NCBI RefSeq assembly: GCF_030161095.1
Contig: NZ_BSPP01000002.1
Span: 248,001-312,000, forward strand
Direction: 5' to 3'
Origin: Cypionkella aquatica
GTDB lineage: Bacteria; Pseudomonadota; Alphaproteobacteria; Rhodobacterales; Rhodobacteraceae
Length of the DNA: 64,000 nucleotides
In this document: positions 24,837-33,931 of the stretch, piece after piece
How the letters are laid out: every line of letters begins with the position of its first letter
How positions within the stretch are numbered: position 1 is the stretch's first letter
Notes under the pieces: model-generated
The model's input: the letters and a program-made list of their open reading frames with translations, nothing else
Told to the model about the DNA's origin: nothing
Databases searched by the model: none
Made by a program: the position numbers and the translations under genes

Positions 24837-24891
24837 CTGGAGGGTTTCACACCCTCCAGACCACCCGTGGAATATTTGCGCCAATGTGAAC
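24837..24891 (+). repeat. Hairpin-plus-TATTT repeat, family A, copy 1
   Basis: A perfect stem CTGGAGGG / CCCTCCAG around TTTCACA is followed by CCCGTGGAATATTT and CCAATGTGAA. A near-identical copy lies at 37134-37184, also just 3' of a gene. It starts 17 nt after the azoR stop, as REP-type elements do. Confidence 0.75.
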
Positions 24892-24915
24892 GCAAATTTT
24901 AATCGAATTTGAGTG

Positions 24916-24944
24916 AAAGGCCCTGCGGTTGCGTGGGGCCTTTT
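24916..24944 (+). terminator. Intrinsic terminator downstream of azoR
   Basis: AAAGGCCC pairs with GGGGCCTTTT across a 12-nt loop and ends in a short T-run. It lies about 95 nt after the azoR stop. Confidence 0.75.
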
Positions 24945-24980
24945 GCGTTTGGTTTGATCTGATCTGCTTGTGGCGCAAAG

Positions 24981-25012
24981 CAAAACGGGGGCAGCTTGCG
25001 CTACCCCCGTTT
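24981..25012 (-). terminator. Intrinsic terminator of the cold-shock gene
   Basis: On the minus strand AAACGGGGG and CCCCCGTTT form a 9-bp stem, extended inside by AGC/GCT pairing, and the 3' side runs into TTTT. It lies 36 nt after the cold-shock gene stop. Confidence 0.8.
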
Positions 25013-25047
25013 CAAATTTCACTGCGCAGGCTGGCTGCGCGGTTGGC

Positions 25048-25254
25048 TTATGCCAGAGCGAGGTTGATCGCCGACTCGCGGCCGTCACGGCCTGCTTCGA
25101 TGTCGAAGGTCACGGCTTGGCCGTCATTCAGTTGACGGATGCCAGCGCGTTCCATAGCGGAAATGTGCACGAACACGTCTTTGTTGCCGTTTGCCGGGGC
25201 GATAAAGCCGAAGCCTTTGGTGGCGTTAAACCATTTCACGGTGCCGTTAGCCAT
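25048..25254 (-). CDS. Cold-shock protein, CspA family
   Basis: This is a 68-residue single cold-shock domain that binds single-stranded nucleic acid and acts as an RNA chaperone. RNP1 is KGFGFIAP and RNP2 is VFVHISAM. The start at 25254 ([10 protein letters not shown]) has AGGAGA upstream and matches the family. It has its own intrinsic terminator, so it is monocistronic. The 172 nt upstream hold the promoter and no other gene. Confidence 0.97.
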   Translation of the reverse strand: MANGTVKWFNATKGFGFIAPANGNKDVFVHISAMERAGIRQLNDGQAVTFDIEAGRDGRESAINLALA

Positions 25255-25426
25255 CGTGTGTCTCCTAAGTTTGGTGTGCCATCCGCAGTATGCGATGACG
25301 TGGCTCAGTCGTAGCAATCGATAACTGAGGCCCGTATAGGAGACAGATGTTCGATAGATAGCGTTTCGCCCTGCCTACATGCGCCGTTTTGGCCGAGAAA
25401 ACAAGGGGGGCGTGAAAAGAATCAGG

Positions 25427-27874
25427 TTAGAACAGGTCAAGCAAGCGGTTGAGATAGCTGCGTTCCTGATCCGGGCGGGATTGATCGGCAGAGCGTTTGC
25501 GAATCTGGTCGAGCAATTCTTGCGCGCGTTTGTAGATCTCTTTGTTCTCGGCCAGGTTGCCGTCGGAACCGATGCGCAGGCCGTTGTCGGGGCCAAGCGG
25601 ATTGCGCGGGCCGCCGCTTTCGGGAGCCTCGGTCTGTTCAGTGCCATCGGGGGTGCTGCCGCGCTGGCGTTCCTGATCGGCCAGAGCATCGCCGAAATCG
25701 CGCATGCCTTGGCGCATTTTATCCATGGCTTCGGCTTGTTTGTCCAAAGCGCCGGGCAGATCGCCGTCTTTCAGCGCGTCTTCAGCGTCTTTCATCGCGC
25801 GTTCGGCATCATTGAGGGCCTGTTTGCCATCGCTGCCTTTGTCGCTGCCCTGACCGGGCAGCTTGCCGCCGTCGCGCAGTTGGTTCAGGCGCTCGCGCAG
25901 CTCTTGTTGGCGTTGCGACAGGGTTTTGCCGTCGGGGCCGGGGCTTTCTTGGCCGTCTTGCAGATCGCGGAAGCTGTCGTCGGACAGGCCCTGTTGGCCG
26001 CGCAGGGTGTCGCCAAGGTCTTTCATCGCCTGCTTGCCGGGGCTGCCTTTGCCGCTTTGACCGTCGCCTTGCTGCACCTTCATGCTGTTCATAAGCTCTT
26101 GAAGTTGCTTCATCAATTCGGCGGCTTCGGCAGTTTTGCCTTCTTCCATCAGCTTTTGCAGTTTATCCAGCATCTGGTCGATCTGATCTTGGGTGATCGA
26201 CGGCCCTTGCTGTTGGGGCGAGGTTTCGTCGTTGGGATCGGCCGGATTTTTCTTGGCTTCTTCGGCCATATAGTCGTCGAGGGCGTCGCGCAGCTCGTCC
26301 ATCAGTTTCTGGATTTCTTCGGGCGAGGCGCCTTTGCGGATGGCTTCGGCAAGGCGGTCTTGCGCGCGCATCATACGGTCTTTGGCGTTGGACAGCTTGC
26401 CGTCCTCGATCATCAGGGAAATCTCCCAAAGTTCCTTGGCTATCTCGTCGCGGGCTTTGGGGGTGAGGCTTGCGGCCTCGGCATCCAGCCGTTTAATCAC
26501 GGCTTTCAGGCGGGTGTAGGATTTGTCATCGGGGAAGATGTCGCCGGGCTGGTTCGACACCGCTTTCAGGATTTCCAGCGTGGCGGGCGCATTGCTGCGT
26601 GACCACAGGATGTTGCGGCGCATCTCGATCAGAGCATCGGCGAGTGGGTCGAAAAAGCGTTTACCGGGCAGGATCAGGTGCAGAGGTTCGGCGGTGCCAG
26701 TCTGGCCCGCGGCATCGGTGGCGGCATAGGTCAGGGTGACCGGCAGGTTTGACAGCACCGATTCGGAGAGATCATCGACGAGGGTGGAGGCGATCTCGGC
26801 CCGGCTGCCTTTGACAGGCAGCGGCAGGTCGAGCACCACGGCGGGAATCGATTCGGGCTCGGTCTTGAGGCCGTAGATGCGGGGGACTGCGGCGAGGTCG
26901 AGGGCGATGGTGACTTGGCCTTTGGTGACGCCGTAATCGTCTTTGGCGCTGAACTTTTGTTTGAAGCGGCCGTCGCCGTCGCGGCTGATCTCTGCCGCGG
27001 GGGTGATGCTGGGGGCGCGGTCAGGGGTGGCGATGATGCGCCATGTGCGGCCAGCGGCACCTTCGATGGCGAGTTTGCCCGAGGTGGTGACGGTGAAATC
27101 CTGAGCCGGTTGGCTGGCTGGCGGGGCGTCGGTGCGGCCCGAGACGGTTTCGCTGACGATCAGCGCACCCGGTTCGCCATACAGGCGGATTTGCAGGCGG
27201 GTGCCGGTGGGCAGGGTCAGGGCGTCGGCGGTTTGGTCGTTGAGATAGAGCGCGGGTTTGCCGGTATAGGCGGGCGGCTGTGCCCAGCCTTCCCACGCGG
27301 GACCAGCGGCGGCGTTCGCGGTGCCGCCGGGTGCGATGCCTGCGACCGATGTGACGCGCCAGATCGAGCCGAACAGCAGCGCCATCACCAGCGCGGTGAG
27401 GGCAACGTAGCGCAACGCGTAGCGGTCGCGGCTGGCCAATTGCAGATCGGGTTGCACCGGGCGGGCGGTGGAGGCACGGGCGGCCATGCGGGCGCGGTGG
27501 GCGGCCCAGACGGCTTTTGAAGCGTCGTCACTGATGCCGATGGCTTGGGTGTCGCGCAGCGCCGCGATGGGTTGGCCGGGAAGTTTGCTGTCCAGACGGA
27601 TCAGGGCATCCACGCGGCTGGGGCGGCGGAAGGCGCGAAAGCCGTGGATAATCCCCCAGATCAGGCCCAGCGTGGCGGTGACCATCAGGAACCAAGCTGC
27701 CTCTAGCGGCAGGGCGTCTTGCAGGCCGAACGCGGCGGCGGCGAGGCTGGCGGAGGCGATGCTCCACAGTGGCCAGAACGCGCGGGTGATACGCTCGGCC
27801 CAAAGCCCCGCAAGCGTGATCCGCAGCGGGGTTTCGATCTTCTTCAGGGCCTGAGCTTCGCTGGGTTCGGTCAT
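25427..27874 (-). CDS. DUF4175 / TIGR02302 family membrane protein
   Basis: This 815-residue protein belongs to a family known mainly from alphaproteobacteria and of unknown function. Hydrophobic segments lie near residues 30-50, 58-80 and 155-175. A periplasmic-like beta-rich middle follows (about 190-420). The C-terminal half is helical and of low complexity, rich in Gln, Gly, Asp, Glu and Lys with long runs of MQKLMEEG-type heptads, suggesting coiled coils. The high Gln/Asp content after residue 560 differs from the neighbours but is a family trait. It lies 13 nt downstream of lysA on the same strand, probably in the same transcript. Confidence 0.87.
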   Translation of the reverse strand: MTEPSEAQALKKIETPLRITLAGLWAERITRAFWPLWSIASASLAAAAFGLQDALPLEAAWFLMVTATLGLIWGIIHGFRAFRRPSRVDALIRLDSKLPGQPIAALRDTQAIGISDDASKAVWAAHRARMAARASTARPVQPDLQLASRDRYALRYVALTALVMALLFGSIWRVTSVAGIAPGGTANAAAGPAWEGWAQPPAYTGKPALYLNDQTADALTLPTGTRLQIRLYGEPGALIVSETVSGRTDAPPASQPAQDFTVTTSGKLAIEGAAGRTWRIIATPDRAPSITPAAEISRDGDGRFKQKFSAKDDYGVTKGQVTIALDLAAVPRIYGLKTEPESIPAVVLDLPLPVKGSRAEIASTLVDDLSESVLSNLPVTLTYAATDAAGQTGTAEPLHLILPGKRFFDPLADALIEMRRNILWSRSNAPATLEILKAVSNQPGDIFPDDKSYTRLKAVIKRLDAEAASLTPKARDEIAKELWEISLMIEDGKLSNAKDRMMRAQDRLAEAIRKGASPEEIQKLMDELRDALDDYMAEEAKKNPADPNDETSPQQQGPSITQDQIDQMLDKLQKLMEEGKTAEAAELMKQLQELMNSMKVQQGDGQSGKGSPGKQAMKDLGDTLRGQQGLSDDSFRDLQDGQESPGPDGKTLSQRQQELRERLNQLRDGGKLPGQGSDKGSDGKQALNDAERAMKDAEDALKDGDLPGALDKQAEAMDKMRQGMRDFGDALADQERQRGSTPDGTEQTEAPESGGPRNPLGPDNGLRIGSDGNLAENKEIYKRAQELLDQIRKRSADQSRPDQERSYLNRLLDLF

Positions 27875-27887
27875 CGGCCTCTACGTT

Positions 27888-29153
27888 TCACAGCCAGAGC
27901 GGAATGGTATCGCGGTTCAGGATTTCTTCATAGCTGGGGCGGGCGCGGATGACGGCGAATTGATCGTCTTTCACCAGCACTTCGGGGATCAGCGGCCTTG
28001 TGTTGTATTCGGACGCCATCACTGCGCCATAAGCGCCTGCCGAGCGGAACGCGATCAGATCATCTTCGGCCAAGGGAGCCAGTGGCCGGGCCTTGGCGAA
28101 AGTATCGCCAGTTTCACACACCGGGCCGACCACATCATAGGTGTGGGCTTCGGTGGCGGCTTTGGATTCAGTCACCGGGATGATGTCGTGATGCGCGCCA
28201 TACATCGACGGGCGCACAAGGTCGTTCATCGCGGCATCGACGATCAGGAAATCGCTGATCTCTCCGGATTTGACGTAGATGACTTTCGACACCAGCAGGC
28301 CGGAGTTGCCCGAGATCAGGCGACCGGGTTCGATCTCAATCTCGCAGCCGAGATGGCCGACGGTGCGTTTGATCAGCGCGCCGTAGTCGTGGGGCAAGGG
28401 TGGGGCGGAGTTCGAGCGTTCGTAAGGAATGCCCAAGCCGCCGCCGAGGTCCAGGCGGGAAATGGTATGCCCTTCGCTGCGCAGGCGCAGGGTCAGGTCC
28501 GCGACCTTTTTATATGCCTGTTCAAAGGGTTCAAGTTCGGTCAGCTGGCTGCCGATATGCACGTCGATCCCGATCACCTGTAGGCCGGGCAGTTTGGCGG
28601 CCTCGGCATAGACTTCGGACGCGCGGCTGATCGGGATGCCGAATTTGTTGTCTTTCTTGCCGGTGGCGATTTTCTCATGCGTGCGGGCGTCGACATCGGG
28701 GTTAACGCGAATGGTGATGGGGGCGGTGGTGCCCATGCTGCTGGCCACTTCGGAAAGCGCGCGCAGTTCGGGTTCGGATTCGACGTTGAACTGGCGGATG
28801 CCGCCTTCAAGTGCGAGGCGCATTTCCTCGCGCGTTTTGCCGACGCCGGAAAACACGATGCGATCGCCGGGTACGCCTGCGGCAACGGCGCGGCGGTATT
28901 CGCCACCCGACACCACATCCATGCCCGCGCCCAGATCGCCCAGCAGTTTCAGCACCGCGACATTGGACAGCGATTTGATCGCAAAGCAGACGAGGTGGGG
29001 GAGGGGGGAGAGCGCTTCGGTGAACAGGGTGTAATGCCGGGCCAAGGTGGCGGCGGAATAGACGTAGAACGGGGTGCCGACCTGCGCTGCAATATCAGCC
29101 ACGGCCACGTCTTCGGCATGCAATGTGCCGTTGCGATACAGGAAATGGTCCAC
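27888..29153 (-). CDS. lysA: Diaminopimelate decarboxylase
   Basis: This 421-residue PLP enzyme of the alanine-racemase fold converts meso-diaminopimelate to L-lysine. The PLP lysine is Lys60 in CFAIKSLSN. HIGSQ, a glycine-rich phosphate site DLGGGLGIPY and the active-site cysteine of GPVCETGD are present. The start is GTG at 29153, with AAGGGG about 9 nt upstream. It is the last biosynthetic gene of an argH - lipoprotein - lipoprotein - lysA run. Confidence 0.96.
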   Translation of the reverse strand: MDHFLYRNGTLHAEDVAVADIAAQVGTPFYVYSAATLARHYTLFTEALSPLPHLVCFAIKSLSNVAVLKLLGDLGAGMDVVSGGEYRRAVAAGVPGDRIVFSGVGKTREEMRLALEGGIRQFNVESEPELRALSEVASSMGTTAPITIRVNPDVDARTHEKIATGKKDNKFGIPISRASEVYAEAAKLPGLQVIGIDVHIGSQLTELEPFEQAYKKVADLTLRLRSEGHTISRLDLGGGLGIPYERSNSAPPLPHDYGALIKRTVGHLGCEIEIEPGRLISGNSGLLVSKVIYVKSGEISDFLIVDAAMNDLVRPSMYGAHHDIIPVTESKAATEAHTYDVVGPVCETGDTFAKARPLAPLAEDDLIAFRSAGAYGAVMASEYNTRPLIPEVLVKDDQFAVIRARPSYEEILNRDTIPLWL

Positions 29154-29224
29154 CGGGCGGCCCCTTATGAAATCAGTCGCTTGGGGTATAGCAGAAGCCT
29201 AGGCACACGCAATTGTGTGTGGGT

Positions 29225-29359
29225 TTACGGCATTTTCCCCGAGGTGACGCCGGCGCGCATATCGCCCGACATCGAGATGCCGGATTGCGGCGGGGTGGGT
29301 TTGCCGTCGGCGCCGCACGCGGTCAGCAGGGCGATGGCAAGCAGGGAGAGGTATCTCAT
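29225..29359 (-). CDS. Very small lipoprotein between argH and lysA (44 aa)
   Basis: ATG at 29359 encodes a 44-residue product beginning MRYLSLLAIALLTACGADGK. The basic start, hydrophobic core and LTAC lipobox (Cys15) mark a lipoprotein signal peptide. Only about 30 residues remain after acylation, ending GDMRAGVTSGKMP. AAGGA precedes the start, and the SD region overlaps the stop of the next lipoprotein upstream. Function unknown; position in the arg/lys run suggests co-transcription. Confidence 0.75.
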   Translation of the reverse strand: MRYLSLLAIALLTACGADGKPTPPQSGISMSGDMRAGVTSGKMP

Positions 29360-29368
29360 CTTTGGTCC

Positions 29369-29515
29369 TTAAGGAGAGTAGCTGATGCGACCGTTGCCGA
29401 TTGCGCCCGAGATCACCGGGCGCACGGTTGCGCCGTTCGGGCCAAAGCCGACGCCTGCACCGATGAACGGGTCAGAGCAGGCGGTCAGCAGCAGGGCGGC
29501 GATGAGCAGGCGCAT
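29369..29515 (-). CDS. Very small lipoprotein downstream of argH (48 aa)
   Basis: ATG at 29515 encodes 48 residues starting MRLLIAALLLTACSDPF, with lipobox LTAC (Cys13) followed by a glycine-rich tail (IGAGVGFGPNGATVRPV). No strong ribosome site is visible. The 45 nt between it and argH hold two tandem copies of GGCTTTCGCGGT (29519-29542). It resembles the neighbouring lipoprotein in form and size but not in mature sequence. Confidence 0.65.
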   Translation of the reverse strand: MRLLIAALLLTACSDPFIGAGVGFGPNGATVRPVISGAIGNGRISYSP

Positions 29516-29560
29516 AATGGCTTTCGCGGTGGCTTTCGCGGTGGTTTTGGCGAGGGTGCC

Positions 29561-30958
29561 TTAGGCCAGCAGGGATTTCCAGCGGGCGATTTGTTTGGCC
29601 ACGCAGTCCGGCGAGGTTCCGCCGTAAGACGTGCGTGAGCGGACCGAGTTTTCGACGCCCAGAACCGAATACACCTCTTGGGTGATGCCATCGTGGACGG
29701 ATTTCATCTCGGTGATCGACAGGTCAGGCAGATCGCAGCCTTTGGATTCCGCAAGCGCCACAAGGGTTCCTGTGACGTGGTGGGCCTCGCGGAACGGCAG
29801 GTTCAGCGCGCGCACCAGCCAATCGGCAAGGTCGGTGGCGGTCGAGAAGCCCGAGGCTGCCGAGGTGGCCAGAACCTCGCGGTTGGCGGTCATATCGCCG
29901 ACCATGCCCGTCATCGCCGCAAGCGCCAGCATCAGGGTGTCGGCGGCGTCAAAGACCTGCTCTTTGTCTTCCTGCATGTCCTTGGAATAGGTCAGCGCCA
30001 GACCCTTCATGATGGTGAACAGGGCGACGGTTGCCCCAAGGATACGGCCCAGTTTGGCGCGCAAAAGCTCTGCCGCATCGGGGTTTTTCTTTTGCGGCAT
30101 GATCGAGGAGCCGGTGGTCCATTTGTCCGACAGTTTGACGAAACGGAACTGGGCCGAGGACCAGATCACCAGTTCTTCGGCAAATCGCGACAGGTGCATG
30201 GCGCAGATGCTGGAGGCTGACAGGAATTCCAGCGCGAAATCGCGGTCAGAGACGCTATCGAGAGAGTTCGCGGTGGGACGGTCGAAGCCCAAGGCTTTGG
30301 CGGTCATGTGGCGGTCGATGGGGAAGGAGGTGCCTGCAAGGGCGGCGGCCCCCAAGGGACATTCGTTCATCCTTTTGCGGGCGTCTTCAAAGCGGGATTT
30401 GTCGCGGGCCAGCATCTCGACATAGGCCAGCATGTGGTGGCCCCAGGTGACGGGCTGGGCGGTTTGCAGATGGGTGAAGCCGGGCATCACCCAATCGGTG
30501 CCAGCCTCGGCTTGGGCAAGGAAGGCGCGCATCAGGGCGGTGAGGCCACTGATCGCGGCATCGCATTGATCGCGCACCCAAAGGCGGAAATCGACGGCGA
30601 CTTGGTCATTGCGGCTGCGCGCGGTGTGCAGGCGGCCAGCGGGGGCACCGATCAGGTCTTTGAGGCGGGATTCGACGTTCATGTGGATGTCTTCAAGCGC
30701 GGTCGAGAAGGTGAAATTCCCAGCCTCGATCTCTGACAACACCGTGAGCAGGCCTTCCCCGATGGCCTCGGCATCGGTAGAAGTCAGGATGCCGGTGGCG
30801 GCGAGCATGGCGGCATGGGCGCGGCTTCCGGCAATGTCTTGCGCGTAAAGCCGCTGGTCAAAGCCGATCGAGGCATTGATCGCGGTCATGATCGCGTCAG
30901 GGCCAGAGGCAAAGCGGCCGCCCCACATCTGGTTGGCGGAATTTTCGGGTTTGGTCAT
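29561..30958 (-). CDS. argH: Argininosuccinate lyase
   Basis: This 465-residue member of the fumarase/aspartase superfamily splits argininosuccinate to arginine and fumarate. The signature [12 protein letters not shown] is intact, with the catalytic serine in the flexible loop, and [16 protein letters not shown] and [18 protein letters not shown] are present. The start [16 protein letters not shown] at 30958 matches the family; the frame is open far upstream into the tlpA gene but without similarity. Its start codon lies only 15 nt from the divergent tlpA start, so its promoter must lie inside tlpA. Confidence 0.97.
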   Translation of the reverse strand: MTKPENSANQMWGGRFASGPDAIMTAINASIGFDQRLYAQDIAGSRAHAAMLAATGILTSTDAEAIGEGLLTVLSEIEAGNFTFSTALEDIHMNVESRLKDLIGAPAGRLHTARSRNDQVAVDFRLWVRDQCDAAISGLTALMRAFLAQAEAGTDWVMPGFTHLQTAQPVTWGHHMLAYVEMLARDKSRFEDARKRMNECPLGAAALAGTSFPIDRHMTAKALGFDRPTANSLDSVSDRDFALEFLSASSICAMHLSRFAEELVIWSSAQFRFVKLSDKWTTGSSIMPQKKNPDAAELLRAKLGRILGATVALFTIMKGLALTYSKDMQEDKEQVFDAADTLMLALAAMTGMVGDMTANREVLATSAASGFSTATDLADWLVRALNLPFREAHHVTGTLVALAESKGCDLPDLSITEMKSVHDGITQEVYSVLGVENSVRSRTSYGGTSPDCVAKQIARWKSLLA

Positions 30959-30973
30959 GGAAGGGCCTTCGAC

Positions 30974-31525
30974 ATGATGCGCAAGATGCTGTTGGTGGTT
31001 CTGTATACGGCCTTTGCGGCTGGTGCAAATGTTGGGGCGGCATTTGCAGGCAGCGTTGATGGGCTGCTGACCGGCGATATGAAGAAGCTGGCGGTGCATG
31101 CCGAGGCGATTGCTTTGCCCGAAGCGGTGCTTTTGGACGAGGCCGAGGCGGAACATTCTCTGGCCGAGTATCAGGGCAAATGGGTGGTGCTTAACTTCTG
31201 GGCGACATGGTGCGCGCCGTGCCGCAAGGAAATGCCATCTTTGGATCGCTTGGCCGTGGCTATGCCAGAGTTGGCGGTGGTGCCTGTGGCAACCGGGCGC
31301 AATGATGTCGGCCAGATCACCAAGTTTTACGGCAATGCGGGCGTGGTGGCGCTGCCGGTGCTGCGCGACCCGAAATCGGCTTTGGCGCGGCATATGGGGG
31401 TGTTGGGGCTGCCGGTGACGGTGATCCTGAACCCCGAGGGGCAGGAAGTGGCGCGGCTGATCGGTGATGCCGAATGGGATTCGGCTGAGGCGCAGGCGGT
31501 GCTAAAGGCGATGATGGCGGAGTGA
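30974..31525 (+). CDS. TlpA-like thiol:disulfide interchange protein
   Basis: This 183-residue periplasmic thioredoxin-fold protein has an N-terminal hydrophobic signal or anchor ([21 protein letters not shown]), then a TlpA/ResA-type domain with active site [15 protein letters not shown] and the cis-proline loop [12 protein letters not shown]. It probably reduces periplasmic thiols, for example in cytochrome maturation; the partner is unknown. ATG codons at 30974 and 30977 are both possible. Divergent from argH with only 15 nt between start codons, sharing a palindromic GAAGG/CCTTC sequence. Confidence 0.9.
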   Translation: MMRKMLLVVLYTAFAAGANVGAAFAGSVDGLLTGDMKKLAVHAEAIALPEAVLLDEAEAEHSLAEYQGKWVVLNFWATWCAPCRKEMPSLDRLAVAMPELAVVPVATGRNDVGQITKFYGNAGVVALPVLRDPKSALARHMGVLGLPVTVILNPEGQEVARLIGDAEWDSAEAQAVLKAMMAE

Positions 31526-31620
31526 TCGCGGCAAAGGCGAATTTCAAGAAAAGGCGAAATTCGGCTCTGCACAGGCTTGGGATTTCAGCGTCTGGCGTTG
31601 CTCGGCGCATTTGCGTCCGT

Positions 31621-31695
31621 CGCCTCCGGCGGGAGTATTTTGAAAAGAGCAACCTCTTTGGTCATCCTCTCTGCCTAAGTATCCCCGCCGGAGGC
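31621..31695. repeat. Inverted pair of GCCTCCGGCGGG repeats, family B
   Basis: The left arm carries GCCTCCGGCGGGAGTATTT then GAAAAGAGCAA (to 31652); the right arm is CTAAGTATCCCCGCCGGAGGC read inverted (31675-31695). The 12-bp arms GCCTCCGGCGGG/CCCGCCGGAGGC can pair. The left half recurs at 51917-51947. The pair lies between convergent genes and its right arm is inside the 3' end of the downstream coding region. Confidence 0.75.
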
Positions 31696-32801
31696 TTCTG
31701 CGCTGTCTCTGGGGCGCTGCGTTTCAGGGATGTGCGCAGGCGTTTGATCAGGGCGTGTTGGATCATCCCGGCGATCAGGCTGGCTGTTGAAAGCAGCAGG
31801 CCGACCAGCCCCGCGCCCAGCGCCCATGCGGTTTCGGACAAGCGCAGGGTGGCGCGGAACAGGCGAGCTTTGCCCAAGACTTCGGCGCGACCGACAAGTT
31901 TTGGGCCAAGCGCGTCTGCGGCGTTTGCAAGGCGGCGGGCGTCTGCGGCGTCATCGACCATCGGCAGCAGGTGCAGCGCGGTGGTGGCATCAGTGGCGGT
32001 GTTCAGCCGGTTCAGGTCGGTCAGCGTGTTGGTCAGGGGCAGGAAAGCTTCGGTGCGGATCGCGGCGGTCAGGTCGTCGAGGTTGCGCACGCCGGGCAGA
32101 GCGGCCCAGTTGACGCCGGTGCGGGCGGCATCCACCGCCATATCGACCAATCGCGGCGACAGCCGACCCATTTTGCGGGCGAGTTTGGCGAGGCCGGCAC
32201 CTGCTTTGACCAGGCCTGAGGTGCCGCCAGAGGCAAGGATTGCGGCGGTGGCGCCAAGGCCTACGACAGACAGGGCAAGGTCGATCTGGTCGACTTCGCC
32301 ACCGCTGGCATAGGTCACTCCGGCCCGGGTGATGCCTGCGATGTCGCCGATCGGGGTCAGGGCGATGGGGGCTTGGCAGATCATGACTTGAGACAGCGCG
32401 CATTGCGCCGGATCATAGGCGCAGGCGGCGCAAGAGGTGAGGGTGGCGTAGGTGCTGTGATCCTCTTCGCGCGCGGTTTGGACGGCGGCGTTGAGGGCGG
32501 AATCGATGGGAATTTTGCGCTCGTAGGCCAGATCGACCAAGGCGTCCAGCGCCAGCCAGTTGCGCCGGGTTTCGGCCAGACGGTTGGCGAGATGGGCGTG
32601 AAGGGTCTCGGGCGTGGCTGCGGTGATCAACAGCTTTTCGGTGGCAGCCTCGATCTGGTCCTTGCTCGCTTCGACAAACGGCGTCAGCAAAGGATCAGCG
32701 GCGATGCGGGCGGCGGTGAGGGCGGTTCCGGCAAGCGAGCCTGCCAGAACCATCAGCAAAATCAGGCGGGTCAGCTTGCGCCACGCGCCAGTGCCGCGCA
32801 T
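31662..32801 (-). CDS. Membrane-anchored protein of unknown function
   Basis: This 379-residue protein is not one I recognise. Residues 9-30 are a strongly hydrophobic N-terminal segment (signal anchor). The middle is helical with a cysteine group (TSCAACAYDPAQC), and a glycine/alanine-rich hydrophobic stretch lies near 180-200. A second transmembrane segment lies near 330-355 (TAWALGAGLVGLLLSTASLIAGMI region), followed by a basic tail. The last ten codons (PPAGILRQRG) fall within a family B repeat. The start overlaps the trpS stop (TGATG), so it is translated from the trpS transcript. Confidence 0.7.
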   Translation of the reverse strand: MRGTGAWRKLTRLILLMVLAGSLAGTALTAARIAADPLLTPFVEASKDQIEAATEKLLITAATPETLHAHLANRLAETRRNWLALDALVDLAYERKIPIDSALNAAVQTAREEDHSTYATLTSCAACAYDPAQCALSQVMICQAPIALTPIGDIAGITRAGVTYASGGEVDQIDLALSVVGLGATAAILASGGTSGLVKAGAGLAKLARKMGRLSPRLVDMAVDAARTGVNWAALPGVRNLDDLTAAIRTEAFLPLTNTLTDLNRLNTATDATTALHLLPMVDDAADARRLANAADALGPKLVGRAEVLGKARLFRATLRLSETAWALGAGLVGLLLSTASLIAGMIQHALIKRLRTSLKRSAPETAQKPPAGILRQRG

Positions 32802-33847
32802 CAGATTTGGCGCGAACGGATCATGCCAACAATATCATAGACTTGATCGACGATGGGCCGGGCAATGGCATCAGCGCGCGCGGCGCCTTCGCCAAGGATG
32901 CGGTCGATTTCGCCGGGGTCTTGCATGAGTTGGCTCATCTTGGTGGTGATCGGGGACAGCTTTTCCACCGCTAAATCGGCCAATGCGGGCTTGAACGTGC
33001 CAAATTGTGCGCCTGCATACTGGGTGATCACCGCCTCGGGCGTCATTTCGGCGAGGGCGGCGTAGACGTTGATCAGGTTGCGGGCATCCGGGCGACCGGC
33101 GAGGCCTTCGAGGCTGTCGGGCAAGGGTTCGCTGTCGGTTTTCGCCTTGCGGAACTTCTGCGCGATTTTGTCGGCGTCATCGGTAAGGTTAATGCGCGAC
33201 TGATCCGAGGGGTCGGATTTCGACATCTTTTTGGTGCCATCGCGCAGAGACATCACGCGGGTGGCAGCGCCTTCGATCACCGGTTCGGTGACGGGGAAGA
33301 AGTTCACCTTGTAGTCATTGTTGAACTTCAGCGCGATGTCGCGGGTAAGCTCGATATGCTGCTTTTGATCCTCGCCCACCGGGACATGCGTGGCTTTGTA
33401 GGCCAGAATGTCGGCGGCCATCAGTGCGGGGTAGGCATAGAGACCAAGCGAGACGTTCTCAGAATTCTTGCCCGCTTTGTCTTTGAACTGGGTCATCCGG
33501 CTCATCCAGCCCATGCGGGCTACACAGTTGAAAATCCAAGCCAATTCGGCATGGGCTGTCACTTGGGATTGGTTGAACAGGATCGAGCGCGCGGGATCAA
33601 TACCAGCCGCGATAAAGCCTGCGGCGGCCTCGCGGGTTTGGTGGCGCAGTTTTTCAGGGTCTTGCCAGGTGGTGATTGCATGCATGTCCACGAGGCAATA
33701 GATCGTCTCGATGCCTTCATCCTGCTTTTGCACAAAGCGTTTCAGCGCGCCCAGATAGTTGCCAAGCGTCAAGCCGCCAGAGGGCTGGATGCCGGAAAAG
33801 ATGCGGGTTTGGAAGGTGGTCTGAGGCGTTTGGACCGGCTCGGACAT
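32801..33847 (-). CDS. trpS: Tryptophanyl-tRNA synthetase
   Basis: This is a 348-residue class I aminoacyl-tRNA synthetase. The HIGH-equivalent is TLGN in [18 protein letters not shown], and [10 protein letters not shown] is the KMSKS loop. Length is typical. The start at 33847 is preferred because GGAG lies 8 nt upstream; an ATG at 33859 is in frame but would lose that spacing. The stop shares one base with the start of the downstream membrane protein. Confidence 0.96.
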   Translation of the reverse strand: MSEPVQTPQTTFQTRIFSGIQPSGGLTLGNYLGALKRFVQKQDEGIETIYCLVDMHAITTWQDPEKLRHQTREAAAGFIAAGIDPARSILFNQSQVTAHAELAWIFNCVARMGWMSRMTQFKDKAGKNSENVSLGLYAYPALMAADILAYKATHVPVGEDQKQHIELTRDIALKFNNDYKVNFFPVTEPVIEGAATRVMSLRDGTKKMSKSDPSDQSRINLTDDADKIAQKFRKAKTDSEPLPDSLEGLAGRPDARNLINVYAALAEMTPEAVITQYAGAQFGTFKPALADLAVEKLSPITTKMSQLMQDPGEIDRILGEGAARADAIARPIVDQVYDIVGMIRSRQI

Positions 33848-33931
33848 GGGATACTCCATCTGGAAAATACTGCGCTTTCGGCTTAACGAAGGCAGGGGGG
33901 GGCGTCAATCATGGGGCCTGAAGGGGATGCA

